From: Microbacterium sp. zg-Y818
Lineage (GTDB): Bacteria; Actinomycetota; Actinomycetes; Actinomycetales; Microbacteriaceae
Direction: 5' to 3'
DNA length: 64,000 nucleotides
Assembly: GCF_030246905.1 (NCBI RefSeq)
Contig: NZ_CP126741.1
Span: forward strand, 124,001 to 188,000
Position 1 is the stretch's first letter, and each line of letters begins with the position of its first letter. Below are positions 52,058 through 61,017 of this stretch, piece after piece. A model generated the notes under the pieces. It saw only the letters and a program-made list of their open reading frames with translations. It did no database searches and was not told the DNA's origin. The position numbers and the translations under genes were made by a program.

Positions 52058-53349
52058 CGGCCGCCGCACAGCCGGCCGCTCCGGCCACTGCGCGCCGCGG
52101 CGTTCGGCGTGCGCCGGCGGCAGCGCGCCCGTCGCTGCGGGCGCGCTACGAGGCATCCGTCGCCCCAGCCGTCACCCCGGTGGCGCGGCGTGTCGGCCGC
52201 ATCGCGGGCGTCGTCACCCCGCTCGGCTGGGGCGTCTTCGCGGTCACGGCCGTCGCCGGCATCGCCGGGATGACGCTCGGCTGGTGGGAGCTGACCACTC
52301 TCGCCATGTGCGGGGCCGCGCTGCTGGCGGTGTGCGCGGTGTTCCTCATCGGGCGCACCCAGTACGACGTCTCGCTGGACCTCACCCGTCAGCGGGTGGT
52401 CGTCGGCGAACGGGCGGTGGGGAGCCTCGAGCTGCGCAACCCCGGCACCCGCGCGATCCTCCCCGCCCGCGTCATCCTCCCCGTCGGCCAGGCGCGGCCG
52501 GTGTTCGAGGTGCCGCGGCTGCGGCCGGGAGCGACCCATGACGATCTGTTCGCCATCCCCACCACGCGTCGCGGGGTGCTCACCGTCGGCCCGGTCAGCG
52601 CCGTCCGCGGCGATCCGCTCGGCGTCTTCCAGCGAGACCAGGCCTGGAGCGATCCGCTCGAGCTCTTCGTGCATCCGCACACCGTGGGCCTGGGCAGCAT
52701 GTCCGCCGGGTTCCTGCGCGACCTCGAGGGGCTTCCCACCCGCGATCTCTCGCGCGACGACGTCTCGTTCCATGCGCTGCGCGAATACGCACCGGGCGAC
52801 GACCGCCGGCATGTGCACTGGCGCTCCACCGCCCGCACCGGCAAGCTCATGGTGCGACAGTTCGAAGACACCCGTCGCTCGCACATCGTCGTCACGCTCT
52901 CGCGCAACGCGGGGGAGTACGCCGACCCCGACGAGTTCGAGCTGGCCGTGTCGGCCGCCGGCTCCGTAGGCGTGCAGGCGCTGCGCGACGAGCGCGACGT
53001 GTCGGTGCTCAGCCAGGACGAGTCCATCCCCGCGACCGCCGGCCGGCCGCTGCTCGATGCCCTCTCGCGCATCGAGACCGCGCACGCCGTGGCATCGACG
53101 CCCGAGCTCGCTGCCCGCGTGAAGACCGAGGCGCTGCAGGCGAGCATCGTGGTCATGCTCACCGGGTCCCGCGTCTCGCCGCAGACGCTGCGCACCGCGG
53201 CCCGCACGCTCCCCGGGGGCGCGCGGGTGCTGGGAGTGTCGTGCCGCGTCGGTGCCACCCCCGAGCTGCGACGGCTGGGGGATGCCACCATCCTCACGCT
53301 CGGCGCGCTGTCGGACCTGCCGGTCGGCCTGCGGCGGGTGCTCGCGTGA
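52054..53349 (+). CDS. DUF58-domain membrane protein
   Basis: 431 residues. Basic N-terminus 1-35, then two TM helices (about 54-75 and 78-97), a beta-rich extracytoplasmic-type domain (VSLDLTRQRVVVGERAVGSLELRN) and the DUF58 core (REYAPGDDRRHVHWRSTARTGKLMVRQFEDTRR), a von-Willebrand-A-like domain without a complete MIDAS. It is the regular partner of MoxR ATPases. Both ends overlap neighbours (ATGA before, GTGA after). Confidence 0.92.
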   Translation: MTAAAQPAAPATARRGVRRAPAAARPSLRARYEASVAPAVTPVARRVGRIAGVVTPLGWGVFAVTAVAGIAGMTLGWWELTTLAMCGAALLAVCAVFLIGRTQYDVSLDLTRQRVVVGERAVGSLELRNPGTRAILPARVILPVGQARPVFEVPRLRPGATHDDLFAIPTTRRGVLTVGPVSAVRGDPLGVFQRDQAWSDPLELFVHPHTVGLGSMSAGFLRDLEGLPTRDLSRDDVSFHALREYAPGDDRRHVHWRSTARTGKLMVRQFEDTRRSHIVVTLSRNAGEYADPDEFELAVSAAGSVGVQALRDERDVSVLSQDESIPATAGRPLLDALSRIETAHAVASTPELAARVKTEALQASIVVMLTGSRVSPQTLRTAARTLPGGARVLGVSCRVGATPELRRLGDATILTLGALSDLPVGLRRVLA

Positions 53350-55676
53350 GCGCTCCGGCTGCGGCCCGTCGGCCGTTCACGCGCCGCACGGCGATCGACC
53401 TCGCTGCCGTCGCCGCCCTGATCTCGGTGTCGATCATCGGCTTCCGGCCCGCCTTCGAGGGCTCGTTCTTCCTCCTCACCGGGTTCGCCGCCCTCGTGAT
53501 CGGACTGGGGATCGCCGTTCTCGCGGCGTGGCTGCGCTGGGGCGCGCTGACGGTCGCGGCCGTGACGGTCGCCGCATACTTCGTCCTCGGCGCGCCCCTC
53601 GCGGTGCCGACGACCACGATCGGCGGGGTCATCCCGTCGCTCGAGAGCATCATCGCCCTCGCCGGCGGCGTCGTGTTCTCGTGGAAGCAGTTCGTCACGG
53701 CGGTCGCGCCGTTCGAGGCATCCGACGCGTTCCTCGTCGTGCCGTTCCTCTCGGTGCTGCTGACGTCGGTGCTGGCCGGCTCCGCCGCGCTGAGGGCGCG
53801 GGCGTACGGGTGGGCGCTGCTGCCGGCGGGGCTGCTGCTCGTGCTGGCCATCGCCTTCGGCACCACCCAGCCGGCGGTGCCGATCGTGCAGGGCGCGGTG
53901 TTCGGCCTGGTCGCGGTGGGGTGGACGGCCTACCGCCGCTCGCTGTCGGCGCAGCAGTACGCCGTGGCATCCGGCTCGACCTCGACGCTCCGCCCGGGGC
54001 GACGGGTGCTCGCCGGTGCGGGGGTGCTCGTGCTCGCCATCGGCCTCGGCGCCGGTGTCAGCGCGGCGGCGGCGCCGTCGGGGCCGCGCTACGTCGTGCG
54101 GGATGCGATCCAGCCGCCCATCGACCTGCGCGACTACGTCAGCCCGCTGCAGTCCTTCCGCTCGGTCGTGCGCGACAAGGCCGACGAGACGCTCTTCACC
54201 GTCGAAGGGCTCCCCGAGGGCGGTCGCGTGCGCCTGGCGACCCTCGACGCGTACGACGGCGTCGTCTACAACGTCGCGAGCGAGGGGGCGGGATCGTCGG
54301 CGAGCTTCCAGCGCCTGGGGGACCGCATCCCCGCCACGGTCGAGGGCGACGAGGCCACCGTCACCATCGAGATCGGGTCGCTGCGCGGCGTCTGGCTTCC
54401 CGACGTGGGCTACCTCACCGGCATCCGCTACGACGGCGAGCGGGCCGACGACCTGCGCCGTTCCACGTTCTACAACCGCGCCACCGGCGTCGGGGTGGTG
54501 ACGGCGGGTCTGCGGGAGGGTGACCGGTACACCCTCGACGTCGTCGTTCCCCCGACGCCCAGCCGCGGGCAGCTGGAGGAGGCGGCTGTGGCGCCCCTGG
54601 CGCTGCCTCCGCAGCGGAACGTGCCCGAGGGTGCCGCCTCGATGGCCTCGACGATGGTGGGGGGAGCGAGCACGCCCTTCGAGCAGGCTGACGCCATAGC
54701 GACGACCCTTTCGACGAAGGGCTTCTTCAGCCACGGCCTCGAGGGCGAGGCGATCTCGCGCGCCGGCCACGGCTCGGAGCGCATCCAGGCGGTGCTGGCG
54801 GCCCCGGAGCGCATGGTCGGCGACGACGAGCAGTACGCCGTCACGATGGCGCTGCTGGCCGGCCAGCTGGGTCTTCCCGCCCGGGTGGTCATGGGGTTCT
54901 ACCCCGAAGAGCACGACGCCGGAGCTCCCTTCGCCGCGACGGGCGAGGATCTGCACGCGTGGGTCGAGATCGCGTTCGACGAGTACGGGTGGGTCGTGTT
55001 CGACCCGACCCCGCCCGAGGACCAGGTGCCCACCGACCAGCAGACGGTGCCGCAGACACAGCTGCAGCCGCAGACCCTGCAGCCGCCGCCCCCCGCGCAG
55101 GACCCGGTGAATCTGCCTCCGGACATCCCCGAAGACGAGGGCAACGAGGACGACGACGACGCCGACGGCTTCTCGTGGCTGACGATCCTCGGCTACATCG
55201 CCGCGGGCGTGGGTGTTCTGCTGGCACTGGCGGCGCCCTTCGTGGCTGTGCTGCTGCTCAAGCTGCGACGCCGGAGGCGCCGTCGCGAGACGGGTGCGCC
55301 GTCGGAGCGGGCGGGCGGAGCGTGGGCCGAGGTCATCGACACCGCCCACGACATGGGTGCACGGCCCCCCTCGGGCGGCACCCGCAGGGAAGAGGCGCGC
55401 GTGCTCTCCCGGACACTCGCCGTACCCGACTCCGTCGTCGTCGTCGCCGGGCGCGCAGATGCCGGAGTGTTCGCCCCGGGCGAGCCGACCGAGGAAGACG
55501 TCGAGGCGCTGTGGCGCGAGGTCGACGAGGTCATCGGGGGGCTGCACGGCTCGGTCGGGTTCTGGCGTCGACTACGATCGCGGCTGAGCCTGCGCTCGCT
55601 GCTCTCGCCCGCCGGCAAGGGTGCGCGCACCACGCGCGGCCGTTCCGCGCCCGCCGCCACGGAGGACCAGTCATGA
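53346..55676 (+). CDS. TgpA-like membrane transglutaminase-fold protein, catalytic Cys absent
   Basis: 776 residues, GTG start. Seven to eight TM helices within residues 12-235, then an extracytoplasmic domain with a transglutaminase core (about 470-560), a Pro/Gln-rich linker, one TM helix (about 615-640) and a cytosolic tail. In the core, His537 (DLHAWVEIAF) and Asp553 (VVFDPTPP) are in place, but the usual GxCEQ(F/Y)A motif reads GDDEQYA, putting Asp494 where the nucleophilic Cys should be. It is thus likely a non-catalytic scaffold or uses another chemistry. Coupled to neighbours on both sides. Confidence 0.88.
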   Translation: MSAPAAARRPFTRRTAIDLAAVAALISVSIIGFRPAFEGSFFLLTGFAALVIGLGIAVLAAWLRWGALTVAAVTVAAYFVLGAPLAVPTTTIGGVIPSLESIIALAGGVVFSWKQFVTAVAPFEASDAFLVVPFLSVLLTSVLAGSAALRARAYGWALLPAGLLLVLAIAFGTTQPAVPIVQGAVFGLVAVGWTAYRRSLSAQQYAVASGSTSTLRPGRRVLAGAGVLVLAIGLGAGVSAAAAPSGPRYVVRDAIQPPIDLRDYVSPLQSFRSVVRDKADETLFTVEGLPEGGRVRLATLDAYDGVVYNVASEGAGSSASFQRLGDRIPATVEGDEATVTIEIGSLRGVWLPDVGYLTGIRYDGERADDLRRSTFYNRATGVGVVTAGLREGDRYTLDVVVPPTPSRGQLEEAAVAPLALPPQRNVPEGAASMASTMVGGASTPFEQADAIATTLSTKGFFSHGLEGEAISRAGHGSERIQAVLAAPERMVGDDEQYAVTMALLAGQLGLPARVVMGFYPEEHDAGAPFAATGEDLHAWVEIAFDEYGWVVFDPTPPEDQVPTDQQTVPQTQLQPQTLQPPPPAQDPVNLPPDIPEDEGNEDDDDADGFSWLTILGYIAAGVGVLLALAAPFVAVLLLKLRRRRRRRETGAPSERAGGAWAEVIDTAHDMGARPPSGGTRREEARVLSRTLAVPDSVVVVAGRADAGVFAPGEPTEEDVEALWREVDEVIGGLHGSVGFWRRLRSRLSLRSLLSPAGKGARTTRGRSAPAATEDQS

Positions 55677-56962
55677 CCGAACTTCGCCGAGAGCCGACGC
55701 GCTACACCGCCGGCGAGGCCTATGCCGTCGCCGCGTCGTCGGGGGTGGCGCTGGTGGCCGCAGAGGCGCACACCGCGGTCGTCGAAGCGGTCTGGCATGC
55801 GTTGGCCGCCGGTGGTGACCTCGGCGCCGTGCTGGATGCCGCGACCGGCGCGACCGGACGCTTCGCAGACGTGCCCCCCTTCGCACTGGTCGTCCTCGCG
55901 CAGCCCCCGCGGGTGCTCGTGCGTGGCGACGTCGAGGCTCACGTGTCAGGCGCCGACGGCGCGACCCGCGTGCTCAGCGGTGCCGGCGTCGCGACGTGGA
56001 GCGAGCACGTGATCACCGACGCCCGCGAGATAACGCTGCGGGCCGGGGCCCCGGCGGGCGTCGCCCTGCCGCTCGTCGACGGCATCGTGCGCGCCGGCGG
56101 CGTGACCGTGGCGTTCCCGGCGGCGGAGGGCGCGGTGGCGGCCGTCGCCGCCGAGCCGCAGGCAGTGCTGCAGCCCGCCCCCGCGGCGGCCGCCGCCGCA
56201 CCGGTGCCCACCGGCGCGCTCGTCGAGGACGTGCCGGCCTGGGTGAGCGGCGACGTGCCGGCGTTGCCCTCCGCGCCCGAGGAACACGCCGAGGAACACG
56301 CCGAGGAGCCTGCCGAGTCCGACGCGCCCGCCGAAGTGCCTGCGGGCGGTGATGCGCTCGAGACCGTGCAGTCCGACAGCGGCCGGTTCGCGCACCTGTG
56401 GGGTGAGACGGTCATGGCGTCGGTGGCGGCCGCGGCGGTGATCGACGCCCAGGGCGACGCCGAAGGCGCCGTGCCGACCCCCGCCGCCAGCGCGGCGGTG
56501 ATCACCGACGCCGATGCGCCGCTCGTACGCGGCGGCGACCACGACGGCGCGACGGTCTCGCTCGCGGCCGCCCGGGCTATGCGCTCCCAGCGGCTGGGGG
56601 ACGTGCCGCCCGTTCCCCGTCCGCCCTCGGCGGGGCTGCTCGAACTGTCGACCGGGCGCACCGTGCAGGTCGAGCGACCCGTTGTGGTGGGGCGGCGTCC
56701 GCGCGCGGCCCGCGTCGGCGCCGATGCGCCGCAGCTCATCACGGTGGACAGCCCCCGACAAGACATCTCCCGCAGTCACATCGAAGTGCGCCGCGAGGGC
56801 GAGACGGCGGTGGTGGTCGATCTCGACACCACCAACGGCACGGTGCTGCACCGCGAAGGCGCGAGCCCCGTGCGGCTGCACCCGGGCGAGCCGACGATGC
56901 TGGTCGACGGCGACGTGCTCGACCTCGGCGACGAGGTGACCGTGACCTACCGGGAGCAGTGA
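55673..56962 (+). CDS. FHA-domain protein
   Basis: 429 residues; ATG overlaps the TgpA stop. Residues 1-150 form an unrecognised globular region; 150-330 are Ala/Glu/Pro-rich and disordered; 340-425 are a forkhead-associated phosphothreonine-binding domain (VERPVVVGRRPRAARV, DISRSHIEVRREG, VVDLDTTNGTVLHREG, DVLDLGDEVTVTYRE). It should recruit a phosphorylated partner, most simply a substrate of the adjacent kinase. The stop overlaps the kinase start (TGATG). Confidence 0.92.
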   Translation: MTELRREPTRYTAGEAYAVAASSGVALVAAEAHTAVVEAVWHALAAGGDLGAVLDAATGATGRFADVPPFALVVLAQPPRVLVRGDVEAHVSGADGATRVLSGAGVATWSEHVITDAREITLRAGAPAGVALPLVDGIVRAGGVTVAFPAAEGAVAAVAAEPQAVLQPAPAAAAAAPVPTGALVEDVPAWVSGDVPALPSAPEEHAEEHAEEPAESDAPAEVPAGGDALETVQSDSGRFAHLWGETVMASVAAAAVIDAQGDAEGAVPTPAASAAVITDADAPLVRGGDHDGATVSLAAARAMRSQRLGDVPPVPRPPSAGLLELSTGRTVQVERPVVVGRRPRAARVGADAPQLITVDSPRQDISRSHIEVRREGETAVVVDLDTTNGTVLHREGASPVRLHPGEPTMLVDGDVLDLGDEVTVTYREQ

Positions 56963-58623
56963 TGGGCGCGTCTCGGCCACCGGCCTCTCCCCCCGACATA
57001 CCGGGCTTCACCTATCGGGAGCTGCTCGGCTCGGGGGGCTTCGCCGATGTCTTCCTGTACGACCAGGCGCTTCCGCAGCGACGCGTCGCGGTGAAGGTGC
57101 TGCTCGCCGATCGACTCAGCCAGACGTCGCTGGATGACTTCGCCGCCGAGGCGAACATCATGGCGCAGCTGTCGACGCACCCGGCGATCGTCACGATCTA
57201 CCAGGCCGGTGTGTCCGACGACGGCCGGCCGTACCTCGTCATGGAGTACTGCTCGCGCCCGAACCTGCAGGTGCGCTACCGCCGCGAGCCGTTCTCGATC
57301 GCCGAGGCGCTGCGGGTCGGGGTGCAGGTCGCGGCGGCCGTCGAGACCGCGCACCGCGCCGGCATCCTCCATCGCGACATCAAACCGGCCAACATCCTCG
57401 TCACCGACTACAACCGGCCGGCGCTCACCGATTTCGGCATCGCGACCGCCGGGGACAGTGACGAGGAGATCGCCGGCATGTCGATCCCGTGGTCGCCGCC
57501 CGAGGCGTTCGCCGAAGCGGGGGCGCCCGGAGTCGCCGGTGACGTGTACGCGCTCGCCGCGACCGTGTACACGCTGCTCGCAGGGCGCTCGCCCTACGAG
57601 CTGCCCGGGCAGCGCAACGGCAGCGCAGATCTGGTGCAGCGCGTGCTCACCCAGCCGCTGCCGCCGCTCGGCCGCGCCGATGCCCCGCCGTCGCTGCAGC
57701 GGGCGCTGGAGCGGGCGATGGCTCCCTCTCCGTCTGACCGCTACGCCAGCGCGCTGGAATTCGCCCGTGCGCTGCAGCGCGTGCAGCTCGAGCTGAGCAT
57801 GGCGGCAACGCCCATCGACGTCATCGACGAGAGCGCCGCCCACGACGCCCCCGAGGACGACGAGGACGGCGGCCTCACCCGCATCCGGGGCATCGTGAAC
57901 ATCGACCCCTCGCTGCCGCCGCCCATCGTGCGTGCGCCCGGCTCGACCGCCCCCAGCGCGGGCACGACATCACCCCCCGCATCGACGACCGTCGGCGCCA
58001 CGATGATGCGGCCGCAGCCGGTGCAGATGCCCACGTGGGAGAGCGCGATCCCCGAGACGACCGTGCGTCGCTCGGCGCCCCTGGCCCCGCCGAACGCAGC
58101 GGCCCCCGCGCCGGCGTTCGCCGGTCCGGACGCAACCGCACGGTCCCGCGCGACGGAGGAGAGCCCCGCCGAAGACGCGTCGGCCCCGCCGCCGCGTCCG
58201 CAGCGGCGCACCGGCGCCCTGGTCGGCGCCATCGTGGCCGCCGTCGTCGTACTCGGGGGCGGCGGCGTCGCACTCGCCGCAGGTGCCGGTCTTCTCTCGC
58301 CGGCGCCGGAGCCCTCGTCGGCGCCCGACGAGGAGGAGGGTCCGCTCGACATCCTGCCCACCGGCGGCGTGCCCGCCGTGGTGGACCTGGTGGGCACGGT
58401 CGTCGGCAACGAGGTCACCTTCTCGTGGCGCAATCCTGCCGAGGAGGAGGGCGACAGCTACCTCTGGGGCGTGCAGCGCCTGGGCGAGTCGACACGGCTG
58501 GAGTCCACCGCCGAGGCGACTGTCACTGTTCCCGCCGAGCCCGGCGGACTCACCTGCATCGAGGTCACGGTGGTGCGGGCCGACCGGCAGAGCTCGCCGA
58601 CGGCGGAGGCCTGCGCGCCCTGA
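56962..58623 (+). CDS. Membrane Ser/Thr protein kinase (Hanks type) with extracellular domain
   Basis: 553 residues; ATG in a TGATG overlap (an adjacent GTG three bases earlier is also in frame). Kinase domain 15-275: GSGGFADVF (Gly loop), K45 (VAVKVL), E63, H137-R138-D139 with K141 and N144 (HRDIKPANIL), D157-F158-G159. The activation loop has no Thr-x-Thr; it carries D165-S166-D167-E168-E169 instead. Then a Pro/Ala/Thr-rich linker, a TM helix near 415-438, and an FN3-like outer domain with two Cys. It probably phosphorylates operon partners and signals from the wall. No PP2C phosphatase is encoded in the operon. Confidence 0.92.
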   Translation: MGASRPPASPPDIPGFTYRELLGSGGFADVFLYDQALPQRRVAVKVLLADRLSQTSLDDFAAEANIMAQLSTHPAIVTIYQAGVSDDGRPYLVMEYCSRPNLQVRYRREPFSIAEALRVGVQVAAAVETAHRAGILHRDIKPANILVTDYNRPALTDFGIATAGDSDEEIAGMSIPWSPPEAFAEAGAPGVAGDVYALAATVYTLLAGRSPYELPGQRNGSADLVQRVLTQPLPPLGRADAPPSLQRALERAMAPSPSDRYASALEFARALQRVQLELSMAATPIDVIDESAAHDAPEDDEDGGLTRIRGIVNIDPSLPPPIVRAPGSTAPSAGTTSPPASTTVGATMMRPQPVQMPTWESAIPETTVRRSAPLAPPNAAAPAPAFAGPDATARSRATEESPAEDASAPPPRPQRRTGALVGAIVAAVVVLGGGGVALAAGAGLLSPAPEPSSAPDEEEGPLDILPTGGVPAVVDLVGTVVGNEVTFSWRNPAEEEGDSYLWGVQRLGESTRLESTAEATVTVPAEPGGLTCIEVTVVRADRQSSPTAEACAP

Positions 58624-58625
58624 CC

Positions 58626-59120
58626 TCAGCCGAGGGGCGTCGTGGCGACGGGGCCCGTCGCGGTCGTGTGCGAGAGCACCTTGACGATGATCCCCCGGCG
58701 GCGAAGCTCCGCGATGGTGCGCGACTCTTCGTCGACGTCGCGCCCGAGGGCGTGCACGGTCGCCACCACGACGACATCTCCTCGCGACAGCCGCCCGAAC
58801 AGTCGGGTCAGGCGCTCCTGCCACGTCTCCATGGTCTCGGGAGACGGATGGCGGAAGCCCTCGATGGGCACGCCGAAGCGCGAGAGCTCGTCACGCTGGC
58901 GCACGATGCTGGGCATGTCGTCGCGTGCCACCACCAGTCCCACGAGCCGGGAGCCGGCGGGACGGGCCAGCCACCAGTCCCGGGACTGCTCGAGATCGCG
59001 GAAGGCCGGCGGCACGCGCCCCGGCTCGACCGGCAACGCGATCGACTCGGCGTAGTCCGCCGGAGCCCGCTGCGTGGTGGTCTGCTCAGGCGCGGCGTGC
59101 TGCGGGGCGACATCGGTCAT
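58626..59120 (-). CDS. Resolvase-fold protein without catalytic serine
   Basis: 164 residues; AAGGAG 6 nt before the ATG. Residues 1-55 are disordered. About 60-150 follow the catalytic domain of serine recombinases: LVGLVVARDDMPSIVRQRDEL..., GRLSRGDVVVVATVHALGRDVDEESRTIAELRRRGIIVKVLSH (compare 'LxxGDxLVVxxLDRLGRxxxxxxxxxxxLxxRGI'). The 'YxRVS' nucleophile region reads VVARDDM, so Ser is absent, and there is no DNA-binding tail. It is unlikely to recombine DNA and may be a domesticated regulatory derivative. Its stop lies 2 bp from the kinase stop (convergent). Confidence 0.72.
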   Translation of the reverse strand: MTDVAPQHAAPEQTTTQRAPADYAESIALPVEPGRVPPAFRDLEQSRDWWLARPAGSRLVGLVVARDDMPSIVRQRDELSRFGVPIEGFRHPSPETMETWQERLTRLFGRLSRGDVVVVATVHALGRDVDEESRTIAELRRRGIIVKVLSHTTATGPVATTPLG

Positions 59121-59169
59121 GGGCTGCTCCTTGGTCCCCTTCATTGTCTCTCAGCGGGCCGACACGCAG

Positions 59170-60918
59170 TCAATCGCCTTCGCCCTTGAGCCGCAGGCGA
59201 AGATTCACCTCCTCGGCGTCGAGCTCGGCCAGCGCGTGCCGCAGCGCCGCCGAGCTGATGCCGCTGCGGGCGAGCGTGCCCAGGCGCTCCCGCATCGCGG
59301 CGAGCAGCACGAGGCGCAGTTCCAGCCGGTCGCGCACGGCAGCGCTCTCGTCCTCATCCGGTGCCTCCGACATGCGCGCGCCCACGTGGCTGAGGAGCTC
59401 GGGAGGGAACGGTGCGCCGTCGGCTCGCGCCAGGCCGGGGCTCTCGAGCTGCTGCTGGGCCGCATCGCGCAGGGCGGCGTCGATGCGGTCCCGCTCGTCG
59501 CGCGACAGCTCGTCGCTCTCGGGCGGCAGCTTCAGCAGACGTGAGAACCAGGGCAGGGTGAAGCCCTGCACGAGCAGGCTGATGATGGCGACGAGGAAGG
59601 CGGTCAGAATGAGCAGCTCGCGCGCGGGGGTCTCGCGGGGCAGCGTCTGCGCCGCAGCCAGCGTCACGACGCCGCGCATGCCGGCCCACACGATGATGCC
59701 CCCGTGCTTCCACCCCAGCGGCGAGGCCTGGTAATAGTCGAGGTCTGCCAGCTCGCGGCCCACTCGCCGCCGCCAGACCGTGAGGCGACGCTCGACGCGG
59801 TGGCGCTCGACGCTGCGTCCCCGCCGGTCGACGGGCCGGGGCGGCGGATCGTCGAGGTACGTGTCCTCGTAGGCGTCGATGCGGGCGCCCACCGCTCCGA
59901 GCCGTGCGCGTTTGCCCTCGGCGCGACGGCCTTGCAGCAGCACCAGGAGCGCGACGTAGCCGGTGCGCACGAGCAGGATGATGGCCAGCGCGGTGCCCGC
60001 GAGCAGGAAGGCCCGCTGGGGTCCGTTCTGCTCGGCCAGGTTCTGCAGCCAGAGGTCCTTCAGCTCGAGCCCCATGATGAGGAAGACCGCGCCCTCCAGC
60101 ACGAGCTCGATGGTGCGCCAGTTGACGGCGTCGGACAGCCGCTGCTCGGCGGTGAACCAGCGTGCGGAGCCCTGGCCGGTCACGATTCCGGCGACCACGG
60201 CTGCCACCAGGCCGGACCCGCCGAATTGCTCAGTGGGCAGGTACGCCGCGAAGGGCACCATGAAACCGATCGCGGTGTTGGCTGCCGAGTCCCCCACCCA
60301 CACCCGCAGGCGGAGTGCGAGAAAGCCCACCAGCGCCCCGGCGGCGATGGCCACGAGCACACCCCAGGCGAAGGCGCCCGCGAACTCGCCCGCGGCCACC
60401 GCGCCTCCCGTGGCGGCTGCGGCGATCGCGGTGCGCAGCAGCACCAGCGAGGTCGCGTCGTTGAGCAGGCTCTCGCCCTCGAGCATCGTCACCACGCGAC
60501 GTGACAGACCCAGCCGCTTCACGATCGAGGTGGCTACGGCATCCGTCGGGCTCAGGATCGCGCCCAGGGCGATCGACAGCAGCAGGCCGAGTTCGGGGAC
60601 CGCCCACAGGAGGAACCCGGCGAGCGTCAGCGTCGTGATGATCACCAGCAGCACCGACAGGCCCGATATCGGGCCGAAGTCCCGGCGGAACTCGATCGCC
60701 GGCAGCGACACCGCCGCGGAGTACAGCAGCGGGGGCAGGATGCCGACGAGGATGATCTCGGGGTCGACCTCCACCGCCGGAACGAAGGGCAGCAGGCTGA
60801 CGCCGAGTCCGGCGATCACCAGCAGCAGCGGTCCCGCCACGTTGATACGGGGGGCCAGGCCCGCCGCCACCGCGATCACGACCACGCCGACGATCACCAG
60901 CACGATCACCGTGTCCAT
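59170..60918 (-). CDS. CPA1-family Na+/H+ antiporter
   Basis: 582 residues from MDTVIVLVIVGVVVI, with GGGAGG 6 nt upstream. About 12 TM helices in residues 1-400; ion-binding motif GESLLNDATSLVLL (Asn-Asp pair in TM5) and GAILSPTDAVATSIVKRLGL in the preceding helix; PTEQFGGSGLVAAVVAG and GMRGVVTLAAA later. The cytosolic C-terminal ~150 residues form a helical regulatory tail. It exports Na+ (or K+) for protons, for pH and salt homeostasis. Confidence 0.92.
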   Translation of the reverse strand: MDTVIVLVIVGVVVIAVAAGLAPRINVAGPLLLVIAGLGVSLLPFVPAVEVDPEIILVGILPPLLYSAAVSLPAIEFRRDFGPISGLSVLLVIITTLTLAGFLLWAVPELGLLLSIALGAILSPTDAVATSIVKRLGLSRRVVTMLEGESLLNDATSLVLLRTAIAAAATGGAVAAGEFAGAFAWGVLVAIAAGALVGFLALRLRVWVGDSAANTAIGFMVPFAAYLPTEQFGGSGLVAAVVAGIVTGQGSARWFTAEQRLSDAVNWRTIELVLEGAVFLIMGLELKDLWLQNLAEQNGPQRAFLLAGTALAIILLVRTGYVALLVLLQGRRAEGKRARLGAVGARIDAYEDTYLDDPPPRPVDRRGRSVERHRVERRLTVWRRRVGRELADLDYYQASPLGWKHGGIIVWAGMRGVVTLAAAQTLPRETPARELLILTAFLVAIISLLVQGFTLPWFSRLLKLPPESDELSRDERDRIDAALRDAAQQQLESPGLARADGAPFPPELLSHVGARMSEAPDEDESAAVRDRLELRLVLLAAMRERLGTLARSGISSAALRHALAELDAEEVNLRLRLKGEGD

Positions 60919-61017
60919 GGGCGCCTCCCCGTCAGTGAGCATTCTGCCGTGAGATCGGGACGAGGACTGCGGGTGTCCGCAGACCCGGGCATGCTGGTCT
61001 GTGACGGGAGGACCCTC

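Noticed and set aside
45827..52156. A 2109-codon open frame antisense to the Ig/FN3 gene
   Set aside because: It is the mirror of a clearly coding gene in GC-rich DNA; its translation is Arg/His/Gly/Val-rich without domains, and the sense frame has recognisable repeats and SD.
58626..59120. Prophage or transposon remnant based on the resolvase-like gene
   Set aside because: No other mobile-element genes or inverted repeats surround it, and codon use and SD look like normal chromosomal genes.
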